NCBI GenBank assembly: GCA_964526045.1
Contig: CAZGIF010000002.1
Coordinates: 1-64,000 of the forward strand
Direction of reading: 5' to 3'
Origin: CAZGIF01 sp964526045
GTDB lineage: Bacteria > Patescibacteriota > Gracilibacteria > Absconditabacterales > Absconditicoccaceae
Length of the DNA stretch: 64,000 nt
The translations under genes and the position numbers were made by a program. Under the pieces are notes generated by a model that did no database searches, had not been told where the DNA came from, and worked only from the letters and a program-made list of their open reading frames with translations. Shown here one piece after another: positions 47,245 through 58,342 of the stretch (its first letter is position 1; each line of letters begins with the position of its first letter).

Positions 47245-47453
47245 TATCTTTGTAGATCATCAAACAAAGCATCAACCGAATCAAAAATTTCTTCTGAATC
47301 ATTTGCTTCTTTTTTAGCACGCAAGAGCGGATCTTGTTCTCAAAAAAACTTTTTGTATATTTCTGACCATTGTTTCTGGGAAATTTGAATAATAAGGTCT
47401 TTAGTATCTGTAGTTTTTCACAAAATTTTTGGCATGTTTATAGCAGCAGACAT
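47244..47453 (-). CDS. Cognate antitoxin (DinJ position, divergent sequence)
   Basis: 69 residues, MSAAINMPKILGKTTDTKDL then KQWSEIYKKFFGEQDPLLRA and an acidic C terminus (EEIFDSVDALFDDLQR). It directly precedes the YafQ-like toxin, as expected for a type II antitoxin, and has the expected acidic toxin-wrapping tail. The usual DinJ ribbon-helix-helix N terminus is not obvious. Confidence 0.78.
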
Positions 47454-47518
47454 TGATAATATGTAGAATATAAATATATAATAAAGTATTCTTTTTTATC
47501 ATCAAAATGCAAGCATTC

Positions 47519-49009
47519 ATGTCAACAGAAAAACTCAAGCAACGACAACTCAAGATTCAAGAAAAACGCAAAAAAACTGAATGGAGAGATTTTTTAATGG
47601 AAATAGCGAGTTGGATGCCAATGAGTTTTCATAAGGTACAGGGAGGTGGTATTTCAAGATTTCCAGTTCAAGAGAGAGCAGGAAATACCCTTTCTCAAAA
47701 AGAGTATCTAAACGCTAGTTTTGATGAATGACAACGGACATGAGAATTCTTTAATAATTTTACAGATCTTTTTAGAAAAAATCCAAAAATTAGAGTACAA
47801 CAGCGGTTTGAAAATGAAAATAGTTCTTATGCAGAGTGTTATTGAGCAAAGAACTGCTATCTTTCTTTTGCTATATGACAAAATGCTGAAAACATACTGT
47901 ATTCTACCAATAGTCATACAAATATTTCTAATATAGTAAGCTCGATGTGAGTCGTTGGCAATTGTCAATATATTTATCAGAGCAAAATAGTCACAGAATC
48001 ATACATGGTATTTTATGCACTTAATATTCATAATTCTAATAATATTTGGTTTAGTGCTAATTTGCTTTGATGTTCTGAGTGTCTTTTTTGTACTAATTTG
48101 CAAAATGCATCTTATTGTATAGAAAATAAACAATACAGCAAAGAAGAATATTTACAAAAAAAAGAAAAACTTCTTCGTCAAAAAAATATATTTGATAATT
48201 GGTATCATAAAATTTGTCTGATTTCTCCCAAGAATATATTGTGTGAAAATGTTACTGGTAGCGGTATGGTTTCATCTTCTTATATAGAAAACTGATATCT
48301 AACTGTACAAGTAAATCACGCTAGAAACCTCTATATTTGATGATGAAAATATGGTTGAAGTCATTTTTATGACTCATTTGATGTATGAAATCAAACAGAT
48401 GAGCATCTTTACGCTACTCATTATATTTGAGAGTCGTCTTCACATGTATATTGTGTTTCTTGATGAGCATGAATTACAAATTGTTACTATTGATACTACC
48501 TTGAGAACTGCTCATTTTGTCTCTGATGTATCTGACTCAAAAATAAATCATACTGTATTTTCAACAAACAATACACCAAAGACGAGCGATACGATGAAGT
48601 AGATAAGATATTTACACAAATGGAAAAAGACTGACAGCTATGAAAGTTTTTTCCATGATCGATGAATCCATTCTATTTCAACGATACGGCTGCATATTTG
48701 ATTGATTCAAGTTTCACAAAAGAAGAAGTGACTGCAAAGTGATATCTCTGGCGTGATGAACCCATCAAAGTTGATATTCCTGCATGAATGACTGTTGTCA
48801 AAACATCAGAACTTGATCAATACGAATGATTTGATAATGAGTGAAACTGGATAATTAATGCTGATATCCTCAAAGTAGTCATCCAAGACGAACAAGATAA
48901 CTATTATCGTATCATACAAATGGAGTATGATTTTTTGGTAAAGCATGGTTTGCCGTTACCGAGAAAACACTGGCTAGAACGTATGAAGGATAATTTCAAG
49001 ATAGCGTAG
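47519..49009 (+). CDS. Cys-studded solenoid family protein, copy J
   Basis: 496 residues from MSTEKLKQRQLKIQEKRKKT (an ATG 12 bp upstream is also in frame). First Cys cluster C-S-E-C-L-F-C with NASYCIENKQYSKEEY; second C-S-F-C-L-C-C-I or close variant with NKSYCIFNKQYTKDERY. C-terminal domain standard, ending ERMKDNFKIA. It shares a 128-nt identical block with copy I. Divergent from the antitoxin/toxin pair and convergent with TrmB-like regulator 5. Confidence 0.86.
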
Positions 49010-49017
49010 AAATAACG

Positions 49018-49043
49018 AAATAGCAGTCAGATATTTATTTTTT
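49018..49043 (+). repeat. Intergenic motif AAATAGCAGTCAGATA, occurrence 6
   Basis: Exact motif running into TTTATTTTTTATA, 9 bp after the stop of copy J. Here the next gene is a convergent regulator, so the motif travels with the 3' end of the family gene rather than with the next start. Confidence 0.85.
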
Positions 49044-49818
49044 ATATATCGTGTGCAGTGTTCCAAAGTCACTGATAACAATGTTTCATCATGGTGTAGA
49101 TTGGTGGATTATCGATAATAGTTGTTGTGATATAGACTCATTCGTATGCGTGTAAGGCAACTTTTTTTCAAGATTTAGATCACCATAATGTCATACCTCC
49201 ACTCCAAGCTTCATTTTGTATTGTACGATACTTGATGTTTATATTTTTTGCTTTGGCAGAAAAAATAAAGTGTTCAAATCAACTTGGACTAATAATTTGC
49301 AGTGAACATGATTTTTTGAGTGATGAAAACGTATCTAAGAATTTTACATTCAAAAGTTCATCAAAATGATGACTATCAGAAATCGTCATGACCGTGTCAG
49401 GTTTATCTTGTTTGATTTCATACAAAAGACTTGAAATTCATGTGTGTCATTTGCTTAGTCTAATGCGTGGCAAAAATTGCGACTGACTGTGTAGTCACTG
49501 TAAGACTCAAATAGTTGAACGTACGTCATTTTCATATTGTACTAACTCAGCTTGTTTGTGTTCTACAAGTAGCTGTAGTTTGTCTATTGTTTGTGGGAAA
49601 ATCAGTCTTTTGCGTCAAGAATATGTCTCAAGTATAATTCACTTTTGTACTAATCTTCACACACTATCGTGAACTGTGATACGGTTTTGTTGGGTGTGTG
49701 TTGTGAGTTGTTTGATTGTTGATGCTCCTAGGTGAATGCTTGCAAGATACACTTCAGCATCGGTGGTATTGAGTCATATATTTTCTAATAATTTTACGAC
49801 ATTTTTGTTTTCTGACAT
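49042..49818 (-). CDS. TrmB-like transcriptional regulator 5
   Basis: 258 residues. Winged helix GLNTTDAEVYLASIHLGAST and NRITVHDSVGRLVQKGIILE, coiled coil, then ISSLLYEIKQDKPDTVMTIS and a C-terminal TTTIIDNPPIYTMM. It groups with regulators 1 and 2 (same VALHxYxxxxxTTTIIDxP ending). Divergent from copy K across 160 bp. Confidence 0.87.
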
Positions 49819-49978
49819 TATGTAGTTTTATTTTCGACATAAATATTTTTTTATATTTGCTTTAAAATAATACTTAAAAATATATTTAATTGCAAATGTT
49901 GGATAAATACCGAATAGTATTTTTCATAAATCAGGATATAGTATTGCTATTCCATTTTATATCTTTTGATTCTTCATC

Positions 49979-51478
49979 ATGAAAAAACTTATACCTCGAA
50001 TGGAAAAAATCCAACAAAAAAGAAAAAATACATCTTGGAAAGACTTTTTGATAGATATAGCTAGTCGAAGACCATTAGGGTTTTATAAAACCGATGCTGG
50101 TATGTCTAGATATCCACAAACTTCAAACAGACGTATGAACTTGATCCCAAGAAATGAGTACTTTGCAAAATACTATCAGCAATGAGAAGAATGACAATGA
50201 CCTGTTGCAGATATGTCGTTTTTTGATCAATGGCGTGATTTGTTTTATGAAACACCATTTCCTACTCTCAATGTATATGGAACAAATAACCATAATGCTG
50301 ACTGGGGAGATGATATTCGAAATGGTGCCAAAAACATTTATCTGACTATCGTTGCGTGAGACTGAGCAGAAAATATATGTTATAGTTACAAAGCTGAGAC
50401 TAATGTAACAAATGTCTTTAATAGTGTAAATATTACACAACAGTCAGAAAATATCTATTTCAGTAAAACAGTAAGACAAAGTAGAAATATATTTTATTCA
50501 AAGTACATTTATAATAGCTCTGATATCTGGTTTTGTGCTGGTATGACATGATGTCAAGAATGTCTTATGTGTCAAGATTTGACCAATCAGTCTTATTGTA
50601 TCCAAAATGTCCAATATGACAAAGAGACATATCTATCCAAAAAAAAAGAATTACTCTGACAAACGTCATTGTTCGAATCTTACTATGATGCTATGGCTTG
50701 ATATACGTGAGTTATAGCTTCCGAAAATGTGACATGACAATGAATTTATAAATCTCAAGATATTGAGAATGGGTATGAAGTCGCACATATGTCTAGTTCA
50801 AGAAATGTGTTGTATAGCGATGGAGGAGACGGTTCTTCCATGTGTTATGATAGCGTTGATTGTGCTGCTGACCGTACACAAAACCTCTATTGAGTTTTGG
50901 GACAAGCATTTGGAGAACATGTGTATTGTTCTGCTCATATAGTAGAATCTTCTTTTGTGTTTTATAGTTATATGTTACAAAACTGTTCGTATTGTCTGTG
51001 ATGTACACGATTGACTAATAAGTCTTACTGTATTTTCAATAAACAATATACCAAAGATGAGCGATATGATGAAGTAGATAAAATATTTACACAAATGGAA
51101 AAAGACTGACAGCTATGAGAGTTTTTTCCATGATCAATGAATCCATTTTATTTCAACGATACGATGGCGTATATGGTTGAACCAACTATTACCAAAGAAG
51201 AAGTACTTGCAAAGTGATACTTGCGACGTGATGAACCTATCAAAGTTGATATACCAGCATGAGTGCAAACTGTCAATGTGGCTGATATGTGAAAATTCGA
51301 GTCTAAAGTGTCAGATAAGCTAACTATCAATGAAGATGTTCTCAAAAAGGTATTGCTTGATGATCAGTGAAATGCATTTCGTATTATCCCTATGGAGTTG
51401 GAGTTTTTGCAAAGGTTTTGATTGCCATTGCCTCGTACACACCGAACTGATAGATTAAAAAAACACTTTTTGGTTTAA
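49979..51478 (+). CDS. Cys-studded solenoid family protein, copy K
   Basis: 499 residues, N terminus MKKLIPRMEKIQQKRKNTSW. Regular solenoid units: KNIYLTIVAGDGA, ENICYSYKAETNV, TNVFNSVNITQQS, ENIYFSKTVRQS, RNIFYSKYIYNS (13, 13, 13, 12, 12 residues). First Cys cluster C-Q-E-C-L-M-C-Q, second C-S-Y-C-L-G-C-T. The C-terminal domain is the most divergent (ends PRTHRTDRLKKHFLV) and close in its last residues to copy A at the other edge of the array. Last copy of the array. Confidence 0.87.
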
Positions 51479-51593
51479 TTTATAATAAATAATATTGACA
51501 TTTGCTATTAAAAAACAATACTATACATACATTTAAGTATATAGTTTTTGCTTAATTGTGCTTGTATACTAACTTATACAAAAAAAATAAAAA

Positions 51594-51617
51594 AAAACTG
51601 ACTTTTTTGTCAGTTTT
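51594..51617 (+). terminator. Hairpin terminator after copy K
   Basis: 9-bp stem aaaactgac/gtcagtttt with a T6 loop, preceded by an A run; the T stretch on the 3' side is short. Confidence 0.6.
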
Positions 51618-51706
51618 GTCTGACGAGGTTCGTAGTACTATATGAAGACAGACAAAATACTAGTTCCCAGTCATACTTCAATTCTTTTACACTTTATAAT
51701 AACATT

Positions 51707-53614
51707 ATGAAAAAAATTTTATTCGCATGTGCAAGTATACTGATGCTTATGACGTCAAGTATAGCAAGTGCAGACTTTTGGTCAGACATAGAATCTATGT
51801 TAGACATTAATACAACCTTTCCAACATTGGAAAAATACTGTGAAAATTATAGAACTACATATGGATATACAAAATATCAAACTTGTAGTTGAAAGTATGG
51901 TACACTTGAAACAAAAATTATGCCAAAAATTACGAAACTCGTTAACAGAATAACAACACAAACTCCAGATGTAAATCAAAGAATGCAAGTTATAGAAAAC
52001 TTAGATGCGAAACTTGAAACCATCAAAAATAAACCGAATGCATCAATTACCAAAAAATTTTTGGTTGAGTTGATTCAGCAAGAATTTGCTATTTCCCTTT
52101 ATGGTATTGATGATCAAGATTGAGGTGAAGATAGTGATCAAGGTGATGAATTTGAGTATGCGACAGTATTTTTCAATAAAGGATACATACTAAATCAAAA
52201 ATATATTTCAGTAGATGTATCAAAAAGTGCTATTTTATGAAGCTTTAATGTAGAAAGTGATAAAAATATAACTTTTTTGAATATTGGGTTTACTGTTAAA
52301 TGAACAATAACTCCACAAGATATATCAAAGATAAGACTTAAGACTGTTGATTGAAATTCTACCGTTGGTGAATGTACAATTGATCAATACAATATATGTC
52401 TTGTGACTTTAGAGAAATTTTTACCAAAAGATACTGTACAGATGTATTATCTAGAATGAGAATTCAACGATAGTGCAGTGGGTAAAAAAATTGAAACATT
52501 AGTCTACTCTAGTCTTTATGAAGATCAAGAAAATGACAATACTTATTGAGATATACGATGAGTACCGTTGTTGTATAACAGAACACAAGTTGTTGGACAA
52601 AGCCAACCTACTCCTGTTCAAAACTGAAAATTAGTAGTCAAAAGAACTGATAGTTACCAAATTTGAACACAAAATGATGGATCTGTTGTAGAATGATGAC
52701 AACGAAGCTCAGCAATGTTTATGTGACAGTTGGTTAATAAATGAGATAGTGATGTTCTTCTATCTGATCTAGTGTTTGATATAGCAAGAAATAAAAACAT
52801 TGATACATCAAAAATATCTACTATGAGAATAGTTTTTGGTGACAATAAATTAGAATGTAGTAATCCTTCTATCTGATCTGTTTCAGTACAAGGTAAAAAA
52901 ATGCTAGTTTCTATGTGGGAAAATGTAATAATCCCAAAATGAAAGACAAAGTATATTTGTTTAATGGCTAGTTTATCTGATTGAATTGTCTCTTCTTCAA
53001 TGAAATGAGAATTGTGAATTGATCGAGATAAAACTACGAAAGTCTTTACTTTAGGTTCAAGAGTAGATGAAGTTCAAGAAGAAGTATATGAAACATTCTC
53101 TACAAGAGCTATTTACAAGCCAGCAATACAACTAAAGCCATATGAGTGATCTCCTGTTTATAAAAATGATGTATTGCCTCTTCCTTCACCTGAAAATGGT
53201 ATGTCAGTGTTTGATTTGTGAAATCTCCGTGTAAGCTCTCTTTTGTCAAATAAATCACGTGTGTCCGAGTTAGAAATTACTTTGTTTAGCGATTGATATG
53301 CATTTGGTGACAATAGTTGAGTTTTGACCCTTATAGATGAACGTGGAATGGAGATTTGGACTGAGAGATTTGATATGAATTGACAGCAAACAGTATCTAT
53401 TCCAAATATAGATCAATATTGAGATATAACAGCTTTCGGTTCACGTGACTATCAGGTATTTGTAGGTCTTTCTACTGATTCTCTTAATAATTGAGGTCGA
53501 GATGGTCACAAAATATTTGCGTCTGTAACTAGAATAAGAATTGAAGATGAAAGAGGTGCTACTTATCGAGCTACAGTATGACAATCTAAAACAAATACAG
53601 CTATCTTTGAATAA
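51707..53614 (+). CDS. Large exported hypothetical protein
   Basis: 635 residues. Clear signal peptide MKKILFACASILMLMTSSIA with cleavage near S-A-D. Residues ~30-130 are helical with paired cysteines (KYCENYR, YQTCSGKYG). From ~150 onward the protein is beta-rich with repeated domain-like stretches (e.g. DVLLSDLVFDIARNKNIDTS, SKISTMRIVFGDNKLECSN) and regularly placed single Cys pairs. I do not recognise a named family; a surface or periplasmic-side structural protein is likely. A strong terminator follows. Confidence 0.82.
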
Positions 53615-53638
53615 AAAAATAAAATTTATTACTAATTT

Positions 53639-53669
53639 AAAAGCTTTCGCACTTGTGCGAAAGCTTTTT
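53639..53669 (+). terminator. Strong intrinsic terminator
   Basis: Long perfect stem aaaagctttcgcac/gtgcgaaagctttt with a 2-nt loop and trailing Ts. Confidence 0.9.
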
Positions 53670-53690
53670 CTATTTAAATAAAATAATTTA

Positions 53691-53718
53691 TTGACATTTT
53701 CTATTTATTTTGTATTTT
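53691..53718 (+). promoter_or_regulatory. Sigma-70-type promoter
   Basis: TTGACA at 53691-53696, 16-bp spacer, TATTTT at 53713-53718, about 48 bp before the next start codon. Confidence 0.5.
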
Positions 53719-53765
53719 ATTTGTATTGTAAGGCTAGTAATTTTGTTTCTCGTGTTATATTTTCT

Positions 53766-54584
53766 ATGAAATATCTAAAAACTTTTTTGTGTACAACAGT
53801 AATTATTTGATCATGATTTTTTAGTAATGCTCCAAAAACACAGGCTCATGTATGAGACAATAATCATATGATTTCTATAAGTTTGTTTGTAGATAAAAAA
53901 GATATATCTGACTCGCTTCGTAGACAGATACGTAATGTAGATATTCGTTTAGATTCTGTTTTTATGTTATTTGATGATGTTAGTGATGCATATGCGTACA
54001 AAACTCGAGAGAACGATTTGATGTTGTCAGTACTGTGATCTCCTATGTGAGACAAAATTGCTATGTCAGATATAGATTTTTTGCAAAAGAATATGGAAAA
54101 AATGACAAAACAAAGAGATGTAAATTATTCTCTTTTTGAGAGTATGATGGACCTGAGGCAAGAGGTGAATATTGCAAAACAACAACTAGAAACTGTGTAT
54201 CAAAGCGAACAAAATCTCAAGATCGTTTCCAAAGATATTGATCGTATTGTTAGCAAAATAGCTCACAAAAAAAAGCAATTTGAAGGTATATTGGCTGTAT
54301 TGTTTTCTGATACAGGTGGATTTTTTGTTACACAATATAGTTTGTCTGATCTCTATATGATGACACGTGGGGAAAGAGCTGATATTTTGTTAAATATTCA
54401 GCGTAATTTATCTCAAGATTCTCTCGTGCAAAAAACCAATTCACAGTCTTTTTTTGATGAGTTAGTACAACAACGTACGGAGTTGCTTGCGCAAGTAGAC
54501 TTTTTTGAAAGTTTGACGCCAATGCAACAATCAGTGCTTTTGTCTAAGTTATTATTGTTGTGAGATTTGCTGAAAAAGCTGTAG
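53766..54584 (+). CDS. Exported coiled-coil hypothetical protein
   Basis: 272 residues. N-terminal hydrophobic signal (YLKTFLCTTVIIGSGFFSNA). The mature part is helical with coiled-coil-like stretches (SMMDLRQEVNIAKQQLETVY, KDIDRIVSKIAHKKKQFEGI). It ends LLLGDLLKKL. No known domain. It is followed by the first of the two duplicated leaders. Confidence 0.78.
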
Positions 54585-54750
54585 TTAGTTGATTCTTAAA
54601 TTACAACTCTAAGTTTCCTTTTGGATAGACATAAAAAACATCTACAATCCCTTGTAATCTATTTCAAAACTTTTATAAAAATACTAATCAATTTACATAG
54701 ATTCACTATATATGAAACTATCTTGCTGTAACACTACTATATTATTTGTT

Positions 54751-54844
54751 CTTCTACTAAGAAGGTATATTTGATGTTGCTAAAAAAAATGCACACACTT
54801 CTTATAACCTTTTCAATAGTAGAATGATTGAAAAGGTTTTTTTT
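54751..54844 (+). promoter_or_regulatory. Duplicated leader, copy 1: hairpin plus terminator (putative attenuator)
   Basis: Hairpin CTTCT-acta-AGAAG (54751-54764), then the shared line GGTATATTTGATGTTGC and an A run, then a terminator stem aaccttttcaat/attgaaaaggtt (54806-54838) with eight Ts. The stem ends 27 nt before the ATG of the next gene. The 3' arm of the first hairpin (AGAAGG) can also pair with the start of the terminator stem (CCTTTT, with wobble), which would be an antiterminator. The arrangement is repeated at 58343. Confidence 0.6.
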
Positions 54845-54864
54845 ATACTTGAAATTATATTATT

Positions 54865-56244
54865 ATGCATATATCTAACGCCATACAACATCGTTTTACT
54901 CCTGAAAAGTGATCGGGTTTTGGTATAATTGTGGAAAGCAATATAACTCCAAATGAATTAGCGCAAGCTTTGTCGACTAGATCTTTGCATCCTGGTAATA
55001 GCTTTTTGGCAAATATGGACAACCATGTAAGATGAAAAGTTGCGTGAACTCAGTATTGAGCTCAGAAAACAGCTATGCTATACGAATTTATTAAAATGTC
55101 TAATACGACGTATAGACCTCATCAGATCATGGTGTGATGAAAGAAGTATGATATTGCAGAGGAGTCGTGATTGTATATGCCCTACTGAGATTTTATACAA
55201 AACCCCCAAAAAACCTGAAACGAAAAGATAGATGATTTGAGGTCAGATTCTTCTTCTCCTATCAATTTTCACTACAATGCAATGAAAGAGGTCTATGGTG
55301 ATAGAGTCATTATGTCTTCAGAGTTATATTCTAAACACCGTGTTTTTTTGTCGTCTGTGATGGATACTGTGGTACAAGCACACCTAAAACAAAGTCCACA
55401 ATCTCTTCTCACTCTCTTTCCCAAATATATACAGGATTGAGAAGAGTGGCAGTGAAAAGAAATACTATGAGATAGTATTGTTTATGTTTCTCAACAATGA
55501 GTTGATAAAAAAATTCCTCTTGCAGAGCTTACTAATAGATATTTTGACTTTATGAAATGAATCTCTGAATTGGTATCTCAATCGAACTATTCGGGCAATG
55601 AAAGATTAGAAAAAAAAGAGTCCGTACATTGACCTAAAGCATCTCTTGACCGAGTGTATCTGTTTGATACGATCTTGCAGTATCGTATTTCTGGCAAAAA
55701 TTACGTTTTTCACGAGTGAGGAGTATCGATGCATACATATGTAAAGGAAAGACATGAATCAAATATGGCAGAGATGTATGCTTATTTGAAAGAATCTCCT
55801 GATTTTAAGGATCTTCCTCAAGATATGAACTTTGTGATAGTACCCGTGGCGTACAACAATCTCTTATCTACAGGTCCTGCCAAAATAGCACTTATCAAAA
55901 ACCTCTATAACACAACAAACCAGTTTGATTTGTTGGAGAGTTGATGAAAATTTGCACAGTTTCTTACCAAAAAGCAGCGTTCTGCTATTAGAAATACATT
56001 TGAAAAGCTGAGAAAAGACATTGTCGATGCTTTTGATCCCAAATATTTGTCGGGAAAGATGTGAGAGGCTAGATGGTTTGAAACTCAGTACGATATACTT
56101 GCCAGTGGTGCTGAGTTGTCTCAGGTCTATGGTACTGAGCAGTGAGAGCGGACTTACGAAAAAACGAGAGCTTTTTTTGATAAAAAACTTAGTCCAGAAA
56201 TACAGAAAAACAATAGAATTCCTAAAAAAGTTAAGAATAAATAG
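54865..56244 (+). CDS. Hypothetical protein heading the dipeptidase/racemase operon
   Basis: 459 residues, soluble, no signal peptide. Recognisable only as a novel mixed alpha/beta protein: start MHISNAIQHRFTPEKGSGFG, mid-part YRPHQIMVGGKKYDIAEESG, a conserved-looking RYFDFMKGISELVSQSNYSG, and a charged tail. I do not recognise the family. It is preceded by leader copy 1 and followed after 20 bp by an M19 dipeptidase and then an Asp/Glu racemase, so it is probably part of the same pathway. Its position behind the leader parallels the 1111-aa gene of the second set. Confidence 0.75.
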
Positions 56245-56264
56245 TTTTTACTTTATATACTCCG

Positions 56265-57242
56265 ATGTTTGTTGCTGACCTTCACCAAGACCGATCTGAT
56301 AATGCTCTTTATCTAACACACAAAGATTTTTTTGCTCTTTGAACTATTGATGATTGACGAAATTATCTTTGATTGGGTTCTTATAATCAAGTAGATTATT
56401 TTAGGTTAAGAAAATGAGGAGTGTTTCTTGTATGATGAGCTATATGTTTGATGCCTGAAGATATGTTAAAACCAACTGAAGAAACAAGATCAATTCTATC
56501 AGATCATATAAAATACTATACATATGTGATAGATAAATCAGATGGTAATCTGAATCAAATATTTACATCAAAAGATATACAAGAAGGTAAAATAAATGTT
56601 TTTCTTCATAGTGAATGATGTTATTTTATTGATGAATCAGATGTTGATTGTATCTATATTGATACGATGTATGAGATGTGAATTCGTTCGTTTGCTCTGA
56701 CGTGGAATACGGATAATAATTTGTGTTGATGAGTTTGATCAGATAAGTGATTGACGAAACAGTGATTTTGTGCAATTGATAAAATACAAAGCAATAATTG
56801 TATTGTAGATCTTGCTCATATCAGTACTCAGGGTTTTTTTGATGTGATTAATCACACGAAAAAGCCTGTCATGTATTCTCATTGACAGATGCAATCTATC
56901 AATAATATTCCAAGAAATTGTTCTGATGATCAACTTGTGGCTTTATCAAAAAATGGTTGAATTTTTGGACTATCTCCTCACTGAGGGTTTTTATGAAAGC
57001 ATGATACAAGTCTTTTTTTAGACTCAATTAAATTTGCAGTCAACCTCATGTGAGAAGACTGCGTTGCTTTATGATCAGATTATGATGGTATGGTAAGAAA
57101 TTGAATGTTACCTTGACTTGAGACTGTAGACTGTCTTGCTTCCTTACCCGAGATGCTTTGAGACTATTGATTTAGTAACAGACTTATTGAAAAAATAATG
57201 TGACTCAATGTACAAAGATTTTTAACTGACACTTTGGTCTAA
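56265..57242 (+). CDS. Peptidase M19 (membrane/renal-dipeptidase-type)
   Basis: 325 residues. The metal-binding H-x-D is at residues 7-9 (ADLHQDRSDN). Further M19 positions: VMYSHGQMQSINNIPRNCSD (the SH...RN.xD region), GGIFGLSPHGGF, and CVALGSDYDGMV (GSDFDG). These zinc enzymes hydrolyse dipeptides, often with a C-terminal D-residue. Family length is normal (about 320-400). It starts 20 bp after the unknown gene and is followed 3 bp later by an Asp/Glu racemase. Many of its glycines are TGA. Confidence 0.87.
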
Positions 57243-57245
57243 AAG

Positions 57246-58007
57246 ATGACTTTTCTTGAACATGCTACTGCCTGAGTTACTATAATTTGATGAATGTGAA
57301 AATCAGCATGAATCAAATTTAATAGTCTCATTGAATTTTATGAGAATTTGTTTTTATGAGATACGAATGATCAAAACCGTATGCAAAATATTCTTATAGA
57401 TGCAACAAAGATGCCTGATAGAAACAGTTTTTTGAGTGGAAATGGGAATAAAGAATTTTTATTAGATTATTGTGATTCTTTGTTGCAATGATGTAGATCT
57501 TTTTGATATTGTTCATTTGTATTCGTTTGTAATACTTTTCATGCCTTATTGCCTCTTTTGTATGAAAACCAAATATTAACTACCAATGATTATGTTTACC
57601 ACTTGCCATTGTTGACACTTGAATATGTTGAAAGTCTCTCAAATTCTATTTTCTTGTTATGAACATCCTGAATGTATACTTCCAATGTTTATTCTTCGAA
57701 AAGAATTATACTACCAACTCAAAAAGAAAGAGATATTATTCATAATGTCATTTATCTATACAAAATGTGAAAGAGGTCAGAGCATATTTTATATAAAGAA
57801 TACAAGAAGATAATAGAGTATTATGTAGAGACTTTGGACTGTGTTATATTGGAGTGATGTACAGAACTGCCTCTAATTAATGAGATGCTTTTTGATATTC
57901 CTTCGACCTCAATTCAATTTGTTGATCCAATGAAGATTACTGCACAGAGAATTGTACTTGATTATATACAAAAGTTAAAAAATCCTTGTAAGTATACTTT
58001 AGAATAA
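57246..58007 (+). CDS. Aspartate/glutamate racemase family protein
   Basis: 253 residues. Glycine loop IIGGMGKSAG (residues 13-22) and ILIDATKMPDRNSFL, with the two catalytic cysteines in FVCNTFHAL (Cys 95) and LEGCTELPLI (Cys 205). This is the aspartate/glutamate racemase superfamily that interconverts L- and D-acidic amino acids without cofactor. Together with a dipeptidase upstream, and a carboxylate-amine ligase and an epimerase in the adjacent operon, it suggests handling of D-amino acids or their dipeptides. It ends the first gene set. Confidence 0.88.
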
Positions 58008-58342
58008 GCAAGTTTTTATATTGCTATGGTTCATGTTACTCAAATTTTAGATACCTAAAATCTACCGTATAAAATTTGCTTTATTTTGATAAGAGCTATA
58101 TACTACATAGGGCAAATACAGATTTTTGAATGTTATATATTAAGCATGAAAAAAAATAAAAACTGACTATATTGAATGCTTAGACTTATAAGTTCTAGGA
58201 CAAATGTATGAGTATGTTTTTATACGAATATGTCAAAATCTCTTGCAATAGCTTTGAAAATATATATCTACTACTTTAGTAATTTAGTTCAACTTATACA
58301 AAGATGCAAACATTTTTTATCAACGTCATTACGCTAGTGATT
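58008..58342. other. Intergenic region between the two gene sets
   Basis: 335 bp, very AT-rich, no open frame of family character on either strand. It must hold the promoter for the second set. The 3' end runs into leader copy 2. Confidence 0.55.

Noticed and set aside
28377..51478. Insertion sequences or transposases as drivers of the array
   Set aside because: I found no transposase, terminal inverted repeats or target-site duplications; homologous exchange between copies explains the identical blocks.
54328..54522. Minus-strand frame opposite the exported coiled-coil gene
   Set aside because: No start context, no family pattern, entirely antisense to a well-formed gene.
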